The position numbers and the translations under genes are program-made. The notes beneath the pieces were generated by a model, which saw only the letters and a list, made by a program, of their open reading frames with translations, searched no databases and had not been told where the DNA came from. A DNA stretch of 64,000 nt, from NCBI GenBank assembly GCA_017590115.1, contig JAGGNK010007559.1, positions 3,246,020-3,310,019 on the forward strand, given 5' to 3'. This DNA is from Montifringilla adamsi. Lineage: Eukaryota; Chordata; Aves; Passeriformes; Passeridae. The stretch's first letter is position 1. Every line of letters begins with the position of its first letter. Shown one piece after another: positions 12,001 to 22,900 of the stretch.

Positions 12001-15000
12001 TCCTAGAAGTCCCACATTTGCCAGGAAGCACTGGGCTGGTTGGTGAGGTTTTGGGCCGGATGGCTGTGGGTGTATTGACCTGCCTGCAGGTGACTGCTGA
12101 AGACAAGTGGCCACTTCTACAGACATTCACAGCCCTCATCCCAGCCGTGCAACTCCTCTGGGAGAATCCCTGCTTCACACTATTAATAGTGTGCACGTGT
12201 GTGCTCCAAGTATCCGGAGCTGCTGGAGAGCTGCAGGGATGGGGCGTGTTGGCAGGGGAGGCTTTGACCCAAGACACTGCAAATGTCTGGTGTCCCATGA
12301 GGAAACAAGACAAGCTTCTCTCCCAGGTCCCAAACCCAGTGTTTTCTGCCTCAAGGAGGGCTGGCAGCTGAAAGAGTTAAGGGGGCAGTGGCTCTGCAGA
12401 AGATGCTGGAGAGGGGGAGAGCAGCCCAGCCCCTGGCCCCGAGTCTCCGCTGCTATCAGATATCGCCTCCCGCAGCGCCTGCTCAGCACCGGGAGACAAA
12501 AATCGCTATTGACACAAGTGCCCCGCAGACAGGGCCCTGTGCTGCAGAGCTGCTCGAGTGCTGGAAACCTATTTTAAATGACAACAGAGCAGTAATGCTG
12601 TGGGAAGATCTTGTTGTGTAGAGTTTTCAAGATTAGGGCAGGGAGAAAACAAAAGTACAGCCTTCTATTGATAAATATTGTCAGACATTTGAGGACTCTG
12701 TTTTCCAGCGCTGATTTGTGCAAACACTTCCAGGGCATTGGGGAATGTTGTCATTGATAAACACTGACCACAGGAAATGGCTGTTCTCAAAGACATGGCT
12801 GATGGTATGGACAATAACAGGATCATGTAGTGCATGGCTACCAAATTAATAAGCATTTGCATCCTAAGCATTAATCTTCACTCTCAGTCACCAAAAAATA
12901 AAAACCCAATGAACAATCTGCAGTGGTAGAAGCAGGATTATTAAAGGATTATTTGAGAAAGAGCAAGGAGAAGGCAATATGTCATCAGAATTTGGGATCA
13001 CTACTTTGATTTGCTGTTGAAACCTCTATGTATTTTGAGATCTCAAACCCCAAAACAAAGCTTAATCTTCACTCAGGCACTACAGTTGCCTCCCTTATCA
13101 TGTTATCTGAGTACATCACACTCTAATTATAGTTGTCTGAACAACACTTAGTGAGATTGGGAAGTACTAACCTTGCCAGAGAAGCCCTTGAACACAGAGC
13201 AGAACCAAGTCAGAAATGCTTTTTAGTTCCTAATTGCCAGCTAAGTATGCTGCAACCAGTGGGAAAAAATTGTTCTTACACCATCAACAACACTTCAGAA
13301 AATTTACCTCTTCATTATCATTAACGCAGACCCTGAAGTCCTGGCTCAAAATTCAGAACAAAGTTTTTAGTATTATGAGGGGGAAAAATGCATTCTAATA
13401 TTTGTATTTCTAAAAGCATCATTAAAAACATATCAGTAATCATTCAAAGAAAGGAGTAATACTTACAGCATCTCAGTGGGATATTATATCTCACTCTCAA
13501 GAGGTATCCAGAAGTGCTTCTCAATATTTTAGTATCTGTTAGGCAGTGATTGCAGTTTATTTATCTCTCTCTCTAGTGGGTACAGCAGTAGGAGTTAAAT
13601 ATTCCATCTTCCTGTCCCAAAGATATAAGGGACTCTATCCCCAAACTCAGGCAAGAAGGAAAATCTCTCTCCCCCATCCCCTCCTGGGTGGGAAATGGTT
13701 TTGTGTGCCTCAGTGAGTGTGGACCTGGGGCCACGTTTGCCTGCACACTTGTTGAGGGCAGCTCCTGAGAAGCCTTGGAGAGGAGCTTCAAAGAGCTCAG
13801 CCCTCGTGCAGATGCTTGCAGAATGATTGTTACTGAGTTTATTTGGGGCATTTCCTTTTCTGCCACCTCTGCCATTCCATGACTTTTATTCTTTATGCAT
13901 TGCTTTACATGCCAGGGCATGGAGATGAATGTTCCACCAAAGCCCAGCTTTGACTTGCTCCTATTTTTTATCTATAAATACAACTCAGACTCTGCTGTCA
14001 GCTTTTAGAGCTGACCACTGCTTCAGTAGCTTCTCCAGCTAGTTTTAATTTTTGCCTAATCTGAATTTCAAAGTCAGTCATTATGAAGAGGTATTGTTAC
14101 TTTTCCTAGCAAGCCTTCATTTCAGATATTTTGTGGATTGAAAGAGGCCTCAATACTATGCAGATCACCAGAATTCTTGATAGCTACTTCAAGCCTCACT
14201 GAGAGTTTAATAAGCTGTTGCTGAATTACATTGCACTTGTTAAGTTTATAGAAAAAAGTTATTCAGTCTGCTGCTGTTATCAGCTATCAAACATCACAGA
14301 CACTAGAGAGGACCCTTAACCAGTATCTCTAGTCTGAACTACATTAAAAAATACTGGGGAGAATATTTTGAATTCCTAGGCTTTGATACAGGTCCAAATT
14401 TCACAGTCATTTGCAATTTCTATAATAATTTAGCCAGATAAATAATGACCAATCCCAGTATTCCTATAAACAAAAAGGAACTCTCAAGCTCATCCAGATT
14501 TCTTTTTGGGGAGGACAGGGCAGAGAGGTGATTAACCTGTTTTTCACCTCTGCTAGTCTTGCTAATACTCTTTCATGTGAAAGGCTCTGAATATAAGAGC
14601 CAGGAAATGAAGGTCTCATCAGTGCTGTCCTGCTGGTGCATCCCAGCCCTGCTGTGGAAGGAATGGCTTCATGGCCTCTGTGAAAGTTCTGCTAAGGGGC
14701 CCATTTCACTCAGCAGTTTAATTATGTTGGGCTATTTTACAGAGCCCAAAGCCCTCCATCAGTCCATCAGTGCTGCAACACAAGAGGCTCTGAGAAGGTT
14801 TCAGTCTTGCAGACTCCTCATCTGTTAAGTGAGTTTCTGGAGTGAGGTGTTTGTTTGGGCTGTTGCCATGTCCACGCTCTGGGAACGTGCAGAAGGAGCC
14901 TGTGGTGGGGACACAGAGGATCTCCCTGTCTGCACTGCAGCTCAGTCACCTGCCATACTTCTACTTTTATATCAGCTGTGGTCGAATTCAGCCAATTACC

Positions 15001-15019
15001 GTAGCCTTTACTGGAGAAC

Positions 15020-15215
15020 CACAGAATCATGGAATGGTTTGGGTTCAAAGGGATCTTAAAGCTCACCCAGTTCAACCCACACTTTCCACTGTTCAAGGCT
15101 GCCCCATCCAGCCTGGCCTTGGACACTTCCAGGGACGGGGCAGCCACAGCTTCTCTGAGCACAGGGAGGAATTTCATCCTAATATCCCCTCTAACCCTGC
15201 CTTCTGTCAGTGTGA
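15020..15215 (-). mobile_element. CR1 LINE 3'-end fragment (reverse)
   Basis: Reverse-oriented CR1: on the plus strand it begins ACAGAATCATGGAATGGTTTG, then GGGATCTTAAAGCTCACC, CCATCCAGCCTGGCCTTGG, ACACTTCCAGGGACGGGGC and AATTTCATCCTAATATCCC. It is the longest CR1 piece in the window (about 195 bp), 5'-truncated, in CACNG4 intron 1. Confidence 0.87.
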
Positions 15216-16865
15216 GAAGGACACAGAATGCAATACCTACAGACTGTGTGTACAGACTGAGAGGTGTCCCCACCCATAGACACACAGGCACAGTCCTTGA
15301 GAAGCCTATTTCCATGGGAAATTAGGATGGGGAAAATATTTAGATTTTTTTTTTCCTTAATAAACAGAGAGGATAAAAATCACACTCTGAATGTATTTCC
15401 TGTAAATTGCACACCTTAATGGAGAGACTCAATGAAATGTTCATGTCACAGAGGCTCTGTAATGCTGGGGGTAATTCAGTTCCATTGTGTGAACTGCCAT
15501 GAAAATAAGCACTGTCAGCTTTAAAACCTGAGTTTTGCATGGCCTTGCCCCAGAGCCATGAGGAGCAGCAGCCCCTGTGGTGGCCAGCACAGCATGCAAG
15601 GGCACACAGGCTCAGCAGCAGCAAGCCCAGCTGAAGTGCTCTCCCCACCTGGCAGCCAGGACAGGTGTGACACTTCCAGATGTGACATGAGCCACTTGCA
15701 TCTTGTTCCCAGGCTTTGAAGTGCTGTGCAGAGAAAGCCTGAGCCGTTGCTGCAATTAGAGCTGATACATCATTTACTGGAAGAATTTAATGCGCTGTAG
15801 TAGCAAACCTGCAGTTGACACTCACAGGGTGCAATTTAAATCCTCTGGATTAGTAATTCTTTTGAGATTTTTGTAATCATTGGTAATAGGTAGTGAAATA
15901 AATCCACATTTGTATCCTACAGACTGCAGCTGTGCTTCTGTTAAAGTAGTATTAAGTGATGGGTTTTAAATCCTTCTGCCAGCTCGAGCTGTAAGCACCG
16001 AGGCTCCTGTGCAGGGATAGCTCAGCCTGGGTGATGTGTTCCTGAGCAGGAGAGCGCTGGTTAATGAATAATGAAAGCACCACGGCACCATCACAGCTCA
16101 GGGCTCACTCCTGCAGGAAGCTCTATGGGGAGAGCTCCCCGTGTAGCTCCCTGTGCCACAGCGACCCAGCTGCAGCTCACACTGTGGAGAACTGTGACAG
16201 GAAAGAGCACAGAATGCTCATGGACAGCTTTACCTACATGGACAAAGTGCTGAGGTGTCCAGTCGAGCGACGGGTTTGTCCGGCCAGCTCTGGTGTTGTC
16301 CCTCCAGGGATCAGGAGTGCATCAGGAGTGCATGCTGTGCCCTGACTTTACTGCACAGGCTCCCAGTTAGCTAAACAAATATGCCATTAAAAGCTGAGCC
16401 AACCTTGAGTGGGACATACGGGCTTAAACTGCAGCAGGAAGAGATTTATGGACTTGTTTTCGCAGCCTAGAGAGTAATTGAAGAGGCCTCAGACAATTCA
16501 GCATTTACTGGCACTTCACTGGGGTGAGATGGGAAGGGTGATGGGAGTGAGATTGGCACTGGGAGCCCCAGCTATGGAGCAGGGACCCAGCCTGACAGCC
16601 ACTCTGGGAACAAAAAGAAGCTTTGCAAACTCAGTATGCTTGTAAGATAAGCACAGTGCTGATAAAGTGAAGCACTTAGAGATTAAAAATCTCAAGAGGA
16701 CGATATAAGTGGCTGAAGGAAAGAGCCCAGGAATCCTGGCTGTCCCTTCCTTCAGCCAATCTGCCCAAATTTCATTACTTTAGACATGGTTTCTTGACCA
16801 GTTAAAAAAAGCACATTTACCTGGTTCTGTTCCTTATGGGTTCTGTTTGCTCTGTTTCCATCCAG

Positions 16866-16949
16866 GAATCTACAAAGGACATTGTTTCCGGATCAACCAC
16901 TTCCCTGAAGACAATGACTACGACCACGACAGCTCAGAGTACCTTCTCC
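16866..16949 (+). CDS. CACNG4: CACNG4 exon 2
   Basis: 84 coding bases after a pyrimidine-rich acceptor (ctgtttccatccag) and before gtaagtga. It starts with two bases of a split Gly codon and ends with one base of a split Arg codon. It encodes the distal part of extracellular loop 1, with the acidic/aromatic [12 protein letters not shown] stretch typical of TARPs. Confidence 0.96.
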
Positions 16950-19900
16950 GTAAGTGAGCAGTGATACCTAGCACACAGATGTGGCCACAGGGGCTTCCCT
17001 GGGCTTCTCTTCTGCAGAGAGCAACCCCAGTTTTACTCACTGCCAGACTGGCCAGTGGTGCCAGGTGTCCAGTTCATGCTGCAGCTGGCACAGTCATCAC
17101 CCCTGGGAACCCTCACTTCACAGAGTCTTTGAATCATGGGATGGTTTGTGTTGGAAGGGACCTTAAAGACCATCAAGTTCCAACCCTCTTGCCATAGGGT
17201 TTCAAGGATTTTTTTCCAAGGTTTTCCTTCAGCCAGGGGAATGCTCATAATTTTGGTGTTGATGATAAACATCATATGGCAAATTTTTAAATGAAAACTA
17301 CAGCCATTGTGCCCAGATTGACAAGGATATTTTACAGAGGGAGTATTTATAGGGTTAGTGTAACAAAACAGGTTTGAGGAGTGGGTTCCAGCCCATTAGG
17401 AAACTTTACCAAATGCTTAAACCTAACCTTTACTCAAGCCTCAACCTTTGCAGCTGGTGAGCCACGTCTCCCTGCAGTGAAATTACTGCATTGTAGGAAG
17501 GAAGCTGAAATTTCTGCAGCTAACAGCAAAATCCCAGCATGAACAGGGGCCATGGCTTCCATGCCTGGCCAGCCAGCCACTGCTGCTCCACACTGGCATG
17601 GAATTCCCCCCAGGAGGGATTCCACCCACCAACCTGGTGCTTGGAATCAGGGCAGTTGTTTCATCCCCTCCACATGACCATTCTCACAGGTGATGGCAAG
17701 TCTTGGAACCCAATTCTTCACCCAACCATGAAGTCTGCAAAGTTGGAGTTAGATTCCCCTTCCCCAGAGGACTCCTTGCCTTGTTGTTCTTTGTGAACAA
17801 CAGAGCTGAGCAGCCAAGCAGAAAGCAGTGCCCTTTACCAGGGAGAGGAACTGCAGCTCACAAGGTGTTGGGAAATCAGGGAGCAGAGAACAACACTGCT
17901 GGCAAAGCAGAGAACTCCTCAATTACAATATTAATTACCTCAAACACCACTTAGAGAACCACTCTGCCCTTCTGCTCACTTCTGGGCAACAACTTCTAGT
18001 TGCTAAGACATGAAGAAGGAAAAATTCTCCGAAAAGTTTGCCTCACCAGAAAACCCAGATGTTTTTTTCCTCTTTGCTCTTGTCGATTTAGATCAGTCAT
18101 AGCAGCCGGGTGACACGATTTCAGAGCTCAGGCAAAGGCAGAGTGTGAGCACAGCTGCATTTATCTTTCATACAAAGCCTTGGAACTAATGTTAAATTGA
18201 TGCCAAGTCAGCTTTAGGAAACAAACATCATTAGTAAAAGGAAAGAGGAATTAAGTAGCAATCATGATAAAAGCACATTATGCCTTCTTTATATGGAGAA
18301 AAGTGAGAACTGGGGAAAACAGTCTCCAGCTCCACGTTAAGCTATGAGACTGGTAAATTGTTTGTAAATGTGCTTATGACGGGTGTTCCTAAAAGCTGTT
18401 TGCAGAAGTGACTAAGTACAGATCTTAAAAACAAGTTGGTCCAACCCTTTATGTCTTCTGCAAAATCAGTCTCCGGTGTCTCCCCCACAGAGCAGAGCTC
18501 ACCTCACAGAGTCTGCACAGAGACAAGGCTCCTTGGCTTTAACTTTCATAAGAAAACTGCAGCTTCCCATGCACAGAGTTGATTTAGAGATTACTGAAAG
18601 GTAACGTGTCTAAATCCAGAGGAGATGAGCTCATACCTATATGTAATAGGGACCAAATCATTGCCTCAGACAGGAGGATATTTGCGTCCTATTTCACAGG
18701 GACGAGAGAGCTTTCGTCCTGTTTTTGCCCTCTGCAACACTTTTGCAGTCTACTGGCTCCATTCTCCACTATTTCTGGCCATTTCTTGGCAGTTTCTCAG
18801 AGGGACATGTTGGGACTAACATTTATTTTTCCTGCCTGGCTTAGACAAAGGCGCCCACTCTCATGTGTTTTGTGCTCCTGAAGCAGCAGCGTGAGGGGTC
18901 TCAGCCTCTTCCACAGCCCCCAGATTAATTTGGGCTTCAGAGAAATGCAAATACTATAGTGTTAGTGTCGAGCCCTGGTTCAAAACCCCATGGAAATCAG
19001 TGACAAAAATGACTGATTTTGGGAGACTTTGGTATAGGGAATGGGTAGAGGCAGGAGTCTGGATTTTGCCCTTTGGTGTTCAAGCTGCTCCCTGCGAAAC
19101 CAAGAGAACGACAGCACAGGACAAGCTGAGATGTGCAGAGGAGCTCAGACAAGACCCTTCCTACTGAACCTTCCCCGTGGCAACACACGCCCATCTGTGT
19201 GTCTAAAAAATCCCCCTCTGCCTGAGCAGAGCCCCAGCGAGCAGCAGATGTCCCAGTGCCAGCACGGACCCCGGGCTGCCACCGCATCCCCAGCGGCAAA
19301 CGTGCCCCGGTTCCCTGTCTCCTGCTTCCCTGTCTCCTGCTTCCCTGTGTCCTACTTCCCTGTATCCTCCTTCCCTGTCTCCTGCTTCCCTGTCTCCTGC
19401 TTTCCTCTCTCCTCCTTCCCTGTCTCCTGCTTCCCTCCTCTCCTGCTTCCTTGGTGTCTCCTGCTTCCCTCGTGTCTCCTGCTTCCCTGTGTCCTACTTC
19501 CCTGTCTCCTGCTTTTCTCTCACCTCCTTCCCTGTCTCCTGCTTCCCTGTCTCCTGCTTCCCTCTGAACTGCTTCCCTGGTCTCTTGCTTCCCTGTCTCC
19601 TACTTCCCTCCTCTCCTACTTCCCTCTCTCCTGCTTCCCTGTCTCCTGCTACCCTCCTCTCCTTCCCTCCCTCCTGCTTCCCTGTCTCCGCTCCCCTGTC
19701 TCTCCGCTCCCCTCCGCGTCCCTCCGGGCACACCCGGCCGGGCTCTCCCGTGCAGCCCCGCAGGAGCACGGGCGCCTCTCCCTCCGCACGAGCGGGCTCT
19801 CACCTCGCTGCGCGCTGGGGATCTCGGGGCTCTGCTGCTCTGAGCAGGGGGACCCCGCTTCAGGGCCATCTCTACACTTTCATGCCCTTCCTCCCCGCCT

Positions 19901-22900
19901 GTTAGAGCATCCTCTTTTCAAAGCCTTTCCATCGGCTCCTGCCTTTCTGGAGATTAAAAGCCCAAGCCGAGCAGGGTTTGCAGCCCCATGGGGAGGAGCG
20001 GCTGCACCGAAGGAGGTGTCACCACACATAGCGGTGCACGGCAGGCGATGCAAACCGACAGGACGGTAAACAAGGGGGGGAGAAAAGCCAGGGAGAAAGC
20101 AAAAACCAGATTGCCTTAATGTTTTTTGATGTGCTGTCACTTTATTACCAGTATCAGGAGACATATGTAAATTCTACGTGTACCTTTTGAGCTTCCTTTG
20201 AAATTTCAGAGCTAAAAGTACACATTGTAAAAAAATATATATTGTGGAATTTTTCAGGAAGAGAACACTGTGTGTTTTGTTTCTCTTCATTAATTACCTA
20301 CTATAGAAAAATTATCTCTGAAATTTATTAGTACAAATAGAACAACCCACCCCTTATTTTTGGTACATCTGACAAGTTCCTTCCAATGATATCACTGAAG
20401 CATTTTGGGAAAGCTCTTTGATTTAACTGAAATCATTATAAACAGCATGACCATAAAGTGCAGGAAGCAATATCCAGAAAGGGTGGGCCAGAGGCGATTT
20501 TAAGCCTTTATCCAGGGCACAAAAACAGACAGAGAGATTTGGGGTGCCTTAAAGTCCAGCAGCAGAGACTGACCGTGAATCTAACAATTTCTAACAAATT
20601 TCTAACAATTGACTGAAAAAAATGAGCCAAAGCCAAAGTGCTGTTAATTCATAGCACACACGTGGGGATACAAGCAGGCCAAGGGAACAGCTCTCACCTC
20701 TCAACAGGCTCTGCCCAGAGCCCTTACACCCACTCGCATCAGTTGGCTTTGGCAGTTCCTGCGAGACGCTGTCTGAATAGCAATGCACCCGCCTGGCCCG
20801 GCTTCAGATCCGGCTGGAAAATGCCCCAGCTGTGAAGGACACGTGCAGCGACGCTGCCGGTTTGGGAAAGGATGGACTTTTCTCGCTCTTGCCGATCGAT
20901 ACAGGCAGAATCTTCCCAGGCAGGCGCTGTCTTTTTGGGTTTGTGTCCGGACCGTCCCTGCCAGGCCCGGGCGGAGCGGGGCCGGTGCGGAGCCCCCAGC
21001 CCCGTCCCTCCCGCAGCCACTGGGAGCTCTGCCACCAGATCCCAGGGGAATCGTTAGGAAGCGATCCGCTGAGTCGGGAACGCCACGGCCATCGACAGCG
21101 AAATGAGAAAGCAGCAGCTGGAACATCTGCCGGTTTGTCCCGGGAACCGGCGCCGCTCGCCGTGCATGTCAGGCAGGAGGATGCGCCCGGAGAGACCGCG
21201 GCGCTCCCGGCACCGCAGCGCCCACATGGCGTTTGCTCCTCTCCGCTCACCCAGCCCTGGGGTACCCCGGCCTCCCAGGCTGCTGGGGGGTTTCCGTGCC
21301 GCTGTGACAGCAGCCTCGGACTCTCACTCGCCTTGGGATCCCCCAGCCCGGCGCCCCCCGCTCTGCCGGGGCTCCCCTCCGTGCCCTCGCCTTTCCCCAG
21401 CTTCAGGGTGATCCCATTTTCCACAGCGGTATTCAGCACCTTATCTCCCCTTCTTCAAAAAAATAAATCCTCTCTCTACAGCAATAAAACTCGGTTCCTC
21501 ACTCTGCCTTTCAGAAACCCCTGGCAGCTTTTACCCCTTTGGTTTTTACAATAGAGACATCTCTCTTCTCATGCTTGTTTATTTTTTCTCAGCCCTTTTG
21601 TTCCCTCACTGCCGCTTCCCTGTCGATTGCTGCTCTGTCTTGTTGTGACCCGACTTTGAAAGCTGGCTTGAAGTGGTGTTTTAATATTTTTGTGGGGAAT
21701 TTTATACGCTGATGAATGGACTGAAGCATGCAGAATTTTAAATGACTACTTTGCTGTCGGGAAACTAAACACAAACATCTAAGACACACTTGTTAAAATT
21801 CCTTCCTTAGAAATTTGAAAGGTTTCAATGTCCTTAATATCCAGCAAAAGAAAAAGAAAAAGGGGTTATTAGCTGTGCATGCTGGCAACATGGATGCTGC
21901 TGACTTCAAGAGCTGTAATTTGCTCACCTTGTGTGTGCACCACGGAACAGATCCGTCTGCTCCAGCTGTCCCAAACGTTGTAGGGTTCATAGCCAGCTCA
22001 TGAATTTTTCACTGCTGCTCCCTGCATGGTGCTGGGTCTTACTGTCACTTACCTCATGCTTTGCCAGAAATATTCTGCACATGGTGGCATCAGAAAATGC
22101 TGGACTTCCTGGGAGGAAGCTCAAAAGATTGAAGCCACTCTAGTTGAGAGTCTTTGTCACACTGATGTCACACTCATGGCTTCGTCATCCCAAAAACATG
22201 CCCAGAAATGCAGAATCAGTGATAATTCTAGGAAAAAGGAATAAAAAACGATAATGAGTTAGATATTGGGGAAAATTTCTCACTGAAAGGATTATGAAGC
22301 ACTGGAACAGGCGTCCCTGAGTATGTTCAAAAAATGTGTGGATGTGGCTGGCACTCAAGGATGTGGTTTAGTGGTGAGCGTGGTGGAGGTGCTGGTTTCA
22401 CTGTTGGATTTGATGATCTTAAAGGTCTTTTTCAATCTTAACAATCCTCTGGATCTATTAAGTCATTCTTCTTAACAATTTTAGGAAAAAAACAGGGCTT
22501 TTGAGACTCTAATCTCCACACTTGCACCCGAGGAGGCACCCAAAATGATTGCTCTGTCTTCCCTTCCTGCCTGTCTCCCTGCAGGCATCGTCCGTGCCTC
22601 CAGCGTGTTCCCCATCCTAAGCACAATTTTGCTGTTGCTGGGAGGACTCTGTGTTGGAGCAGGAAGGATTTACAACAGCAAAAACAACATTATTCTCAGC
22701 GCTGGGATTCTCTTTGTTGCAGCAGGTATGTTCTGTTTAAATTGAGTTCTTAAGAAGTGCTGCTGTTTTCAGCTGGAAAAGACTCTGGAAAAGCTTCTTG
22801 GCAGTGCTTTTCCTGCATCCCTTTGCTGGACTGAGGGCATTAACAACACCACACCAGGCAAATTTCTCAAGACAAAATTATGCTCTTGAAGCCCCACAAT

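Larger units (their letters stand above)
1..16865 (+). other. CACNG4: CACNG4 intron 1 (3' part)
   Basis: No exon is recognised before 16866. I looked for the TARP first exon (start Met, TM1, conserved TDYWLY and GLWR) and did not see it, so these bases are read as intron 1; CACNG4 intron 1 is also long in mammals. Contents: LTR-like block near 1290-1665, G-rich minisatellite at 4490-4868, AT-rich local repeat at 6120-6225, and CR1 fragments at 8900-9030 and 15020-15215. The rest is ordinary single-copy sequence. Frames of 100-180 codons here overlap one another on both strands and lack splice context or a recognisable domain. Confidence 0.8.
16950..22584 (+). other. CACNG4: CACNG4 intron 2
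   Basis: 5,635 bp between donor gtaagtgagc and acceptor ctccctgcag. Contents: reverse CR1 at 17128-17230, 15-bp pyrimidine minisatellite at 19311-19725, CpG-rich island-like block at about 20820-21420, forward CR1 at 22262-22446. The remainder (17.3-19.2 kb, 20.1-20.7 kb, 21.5-22.2 kb) shows nothing I recognise. Confidence 0.85.

Noticed and set aside
12400..12560. Moderately GC-rich stretch in CACNG4 intron 1 as a hidden exon
   Set aside because: Frames on both strands, no consensus splice pair and no recognisable protein.
1..16865. CACNG4 exon 1 or CACNG5 exons
   Set aside because: I looked for the TARP TM1, TDYWLY and GLWR motifs on the plus strand and did not find them; both are probably upstream of the window.
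19311..19725. Tandem 15-mers as a CRISPR-like array
   Set aside because: Units are directly adjacent without unique spacers, in a vertebrate intron.
19041..20069. ATG-led frame of 342 codons in CACNG4 intron 2
   Set aside because: It runs through the 15-bp minisatellite, whose period is a multiple of three; the product is FPVSC/LLP repeats with no recognised domain.
20832..21554. Frame of 240 codons in the CpG-rich block
   Set aside because: It starts at GTG, and GC-rich DNA lacks stop codons on both strands (a 211-codon antisense frame overlaps it). No domain recognised.
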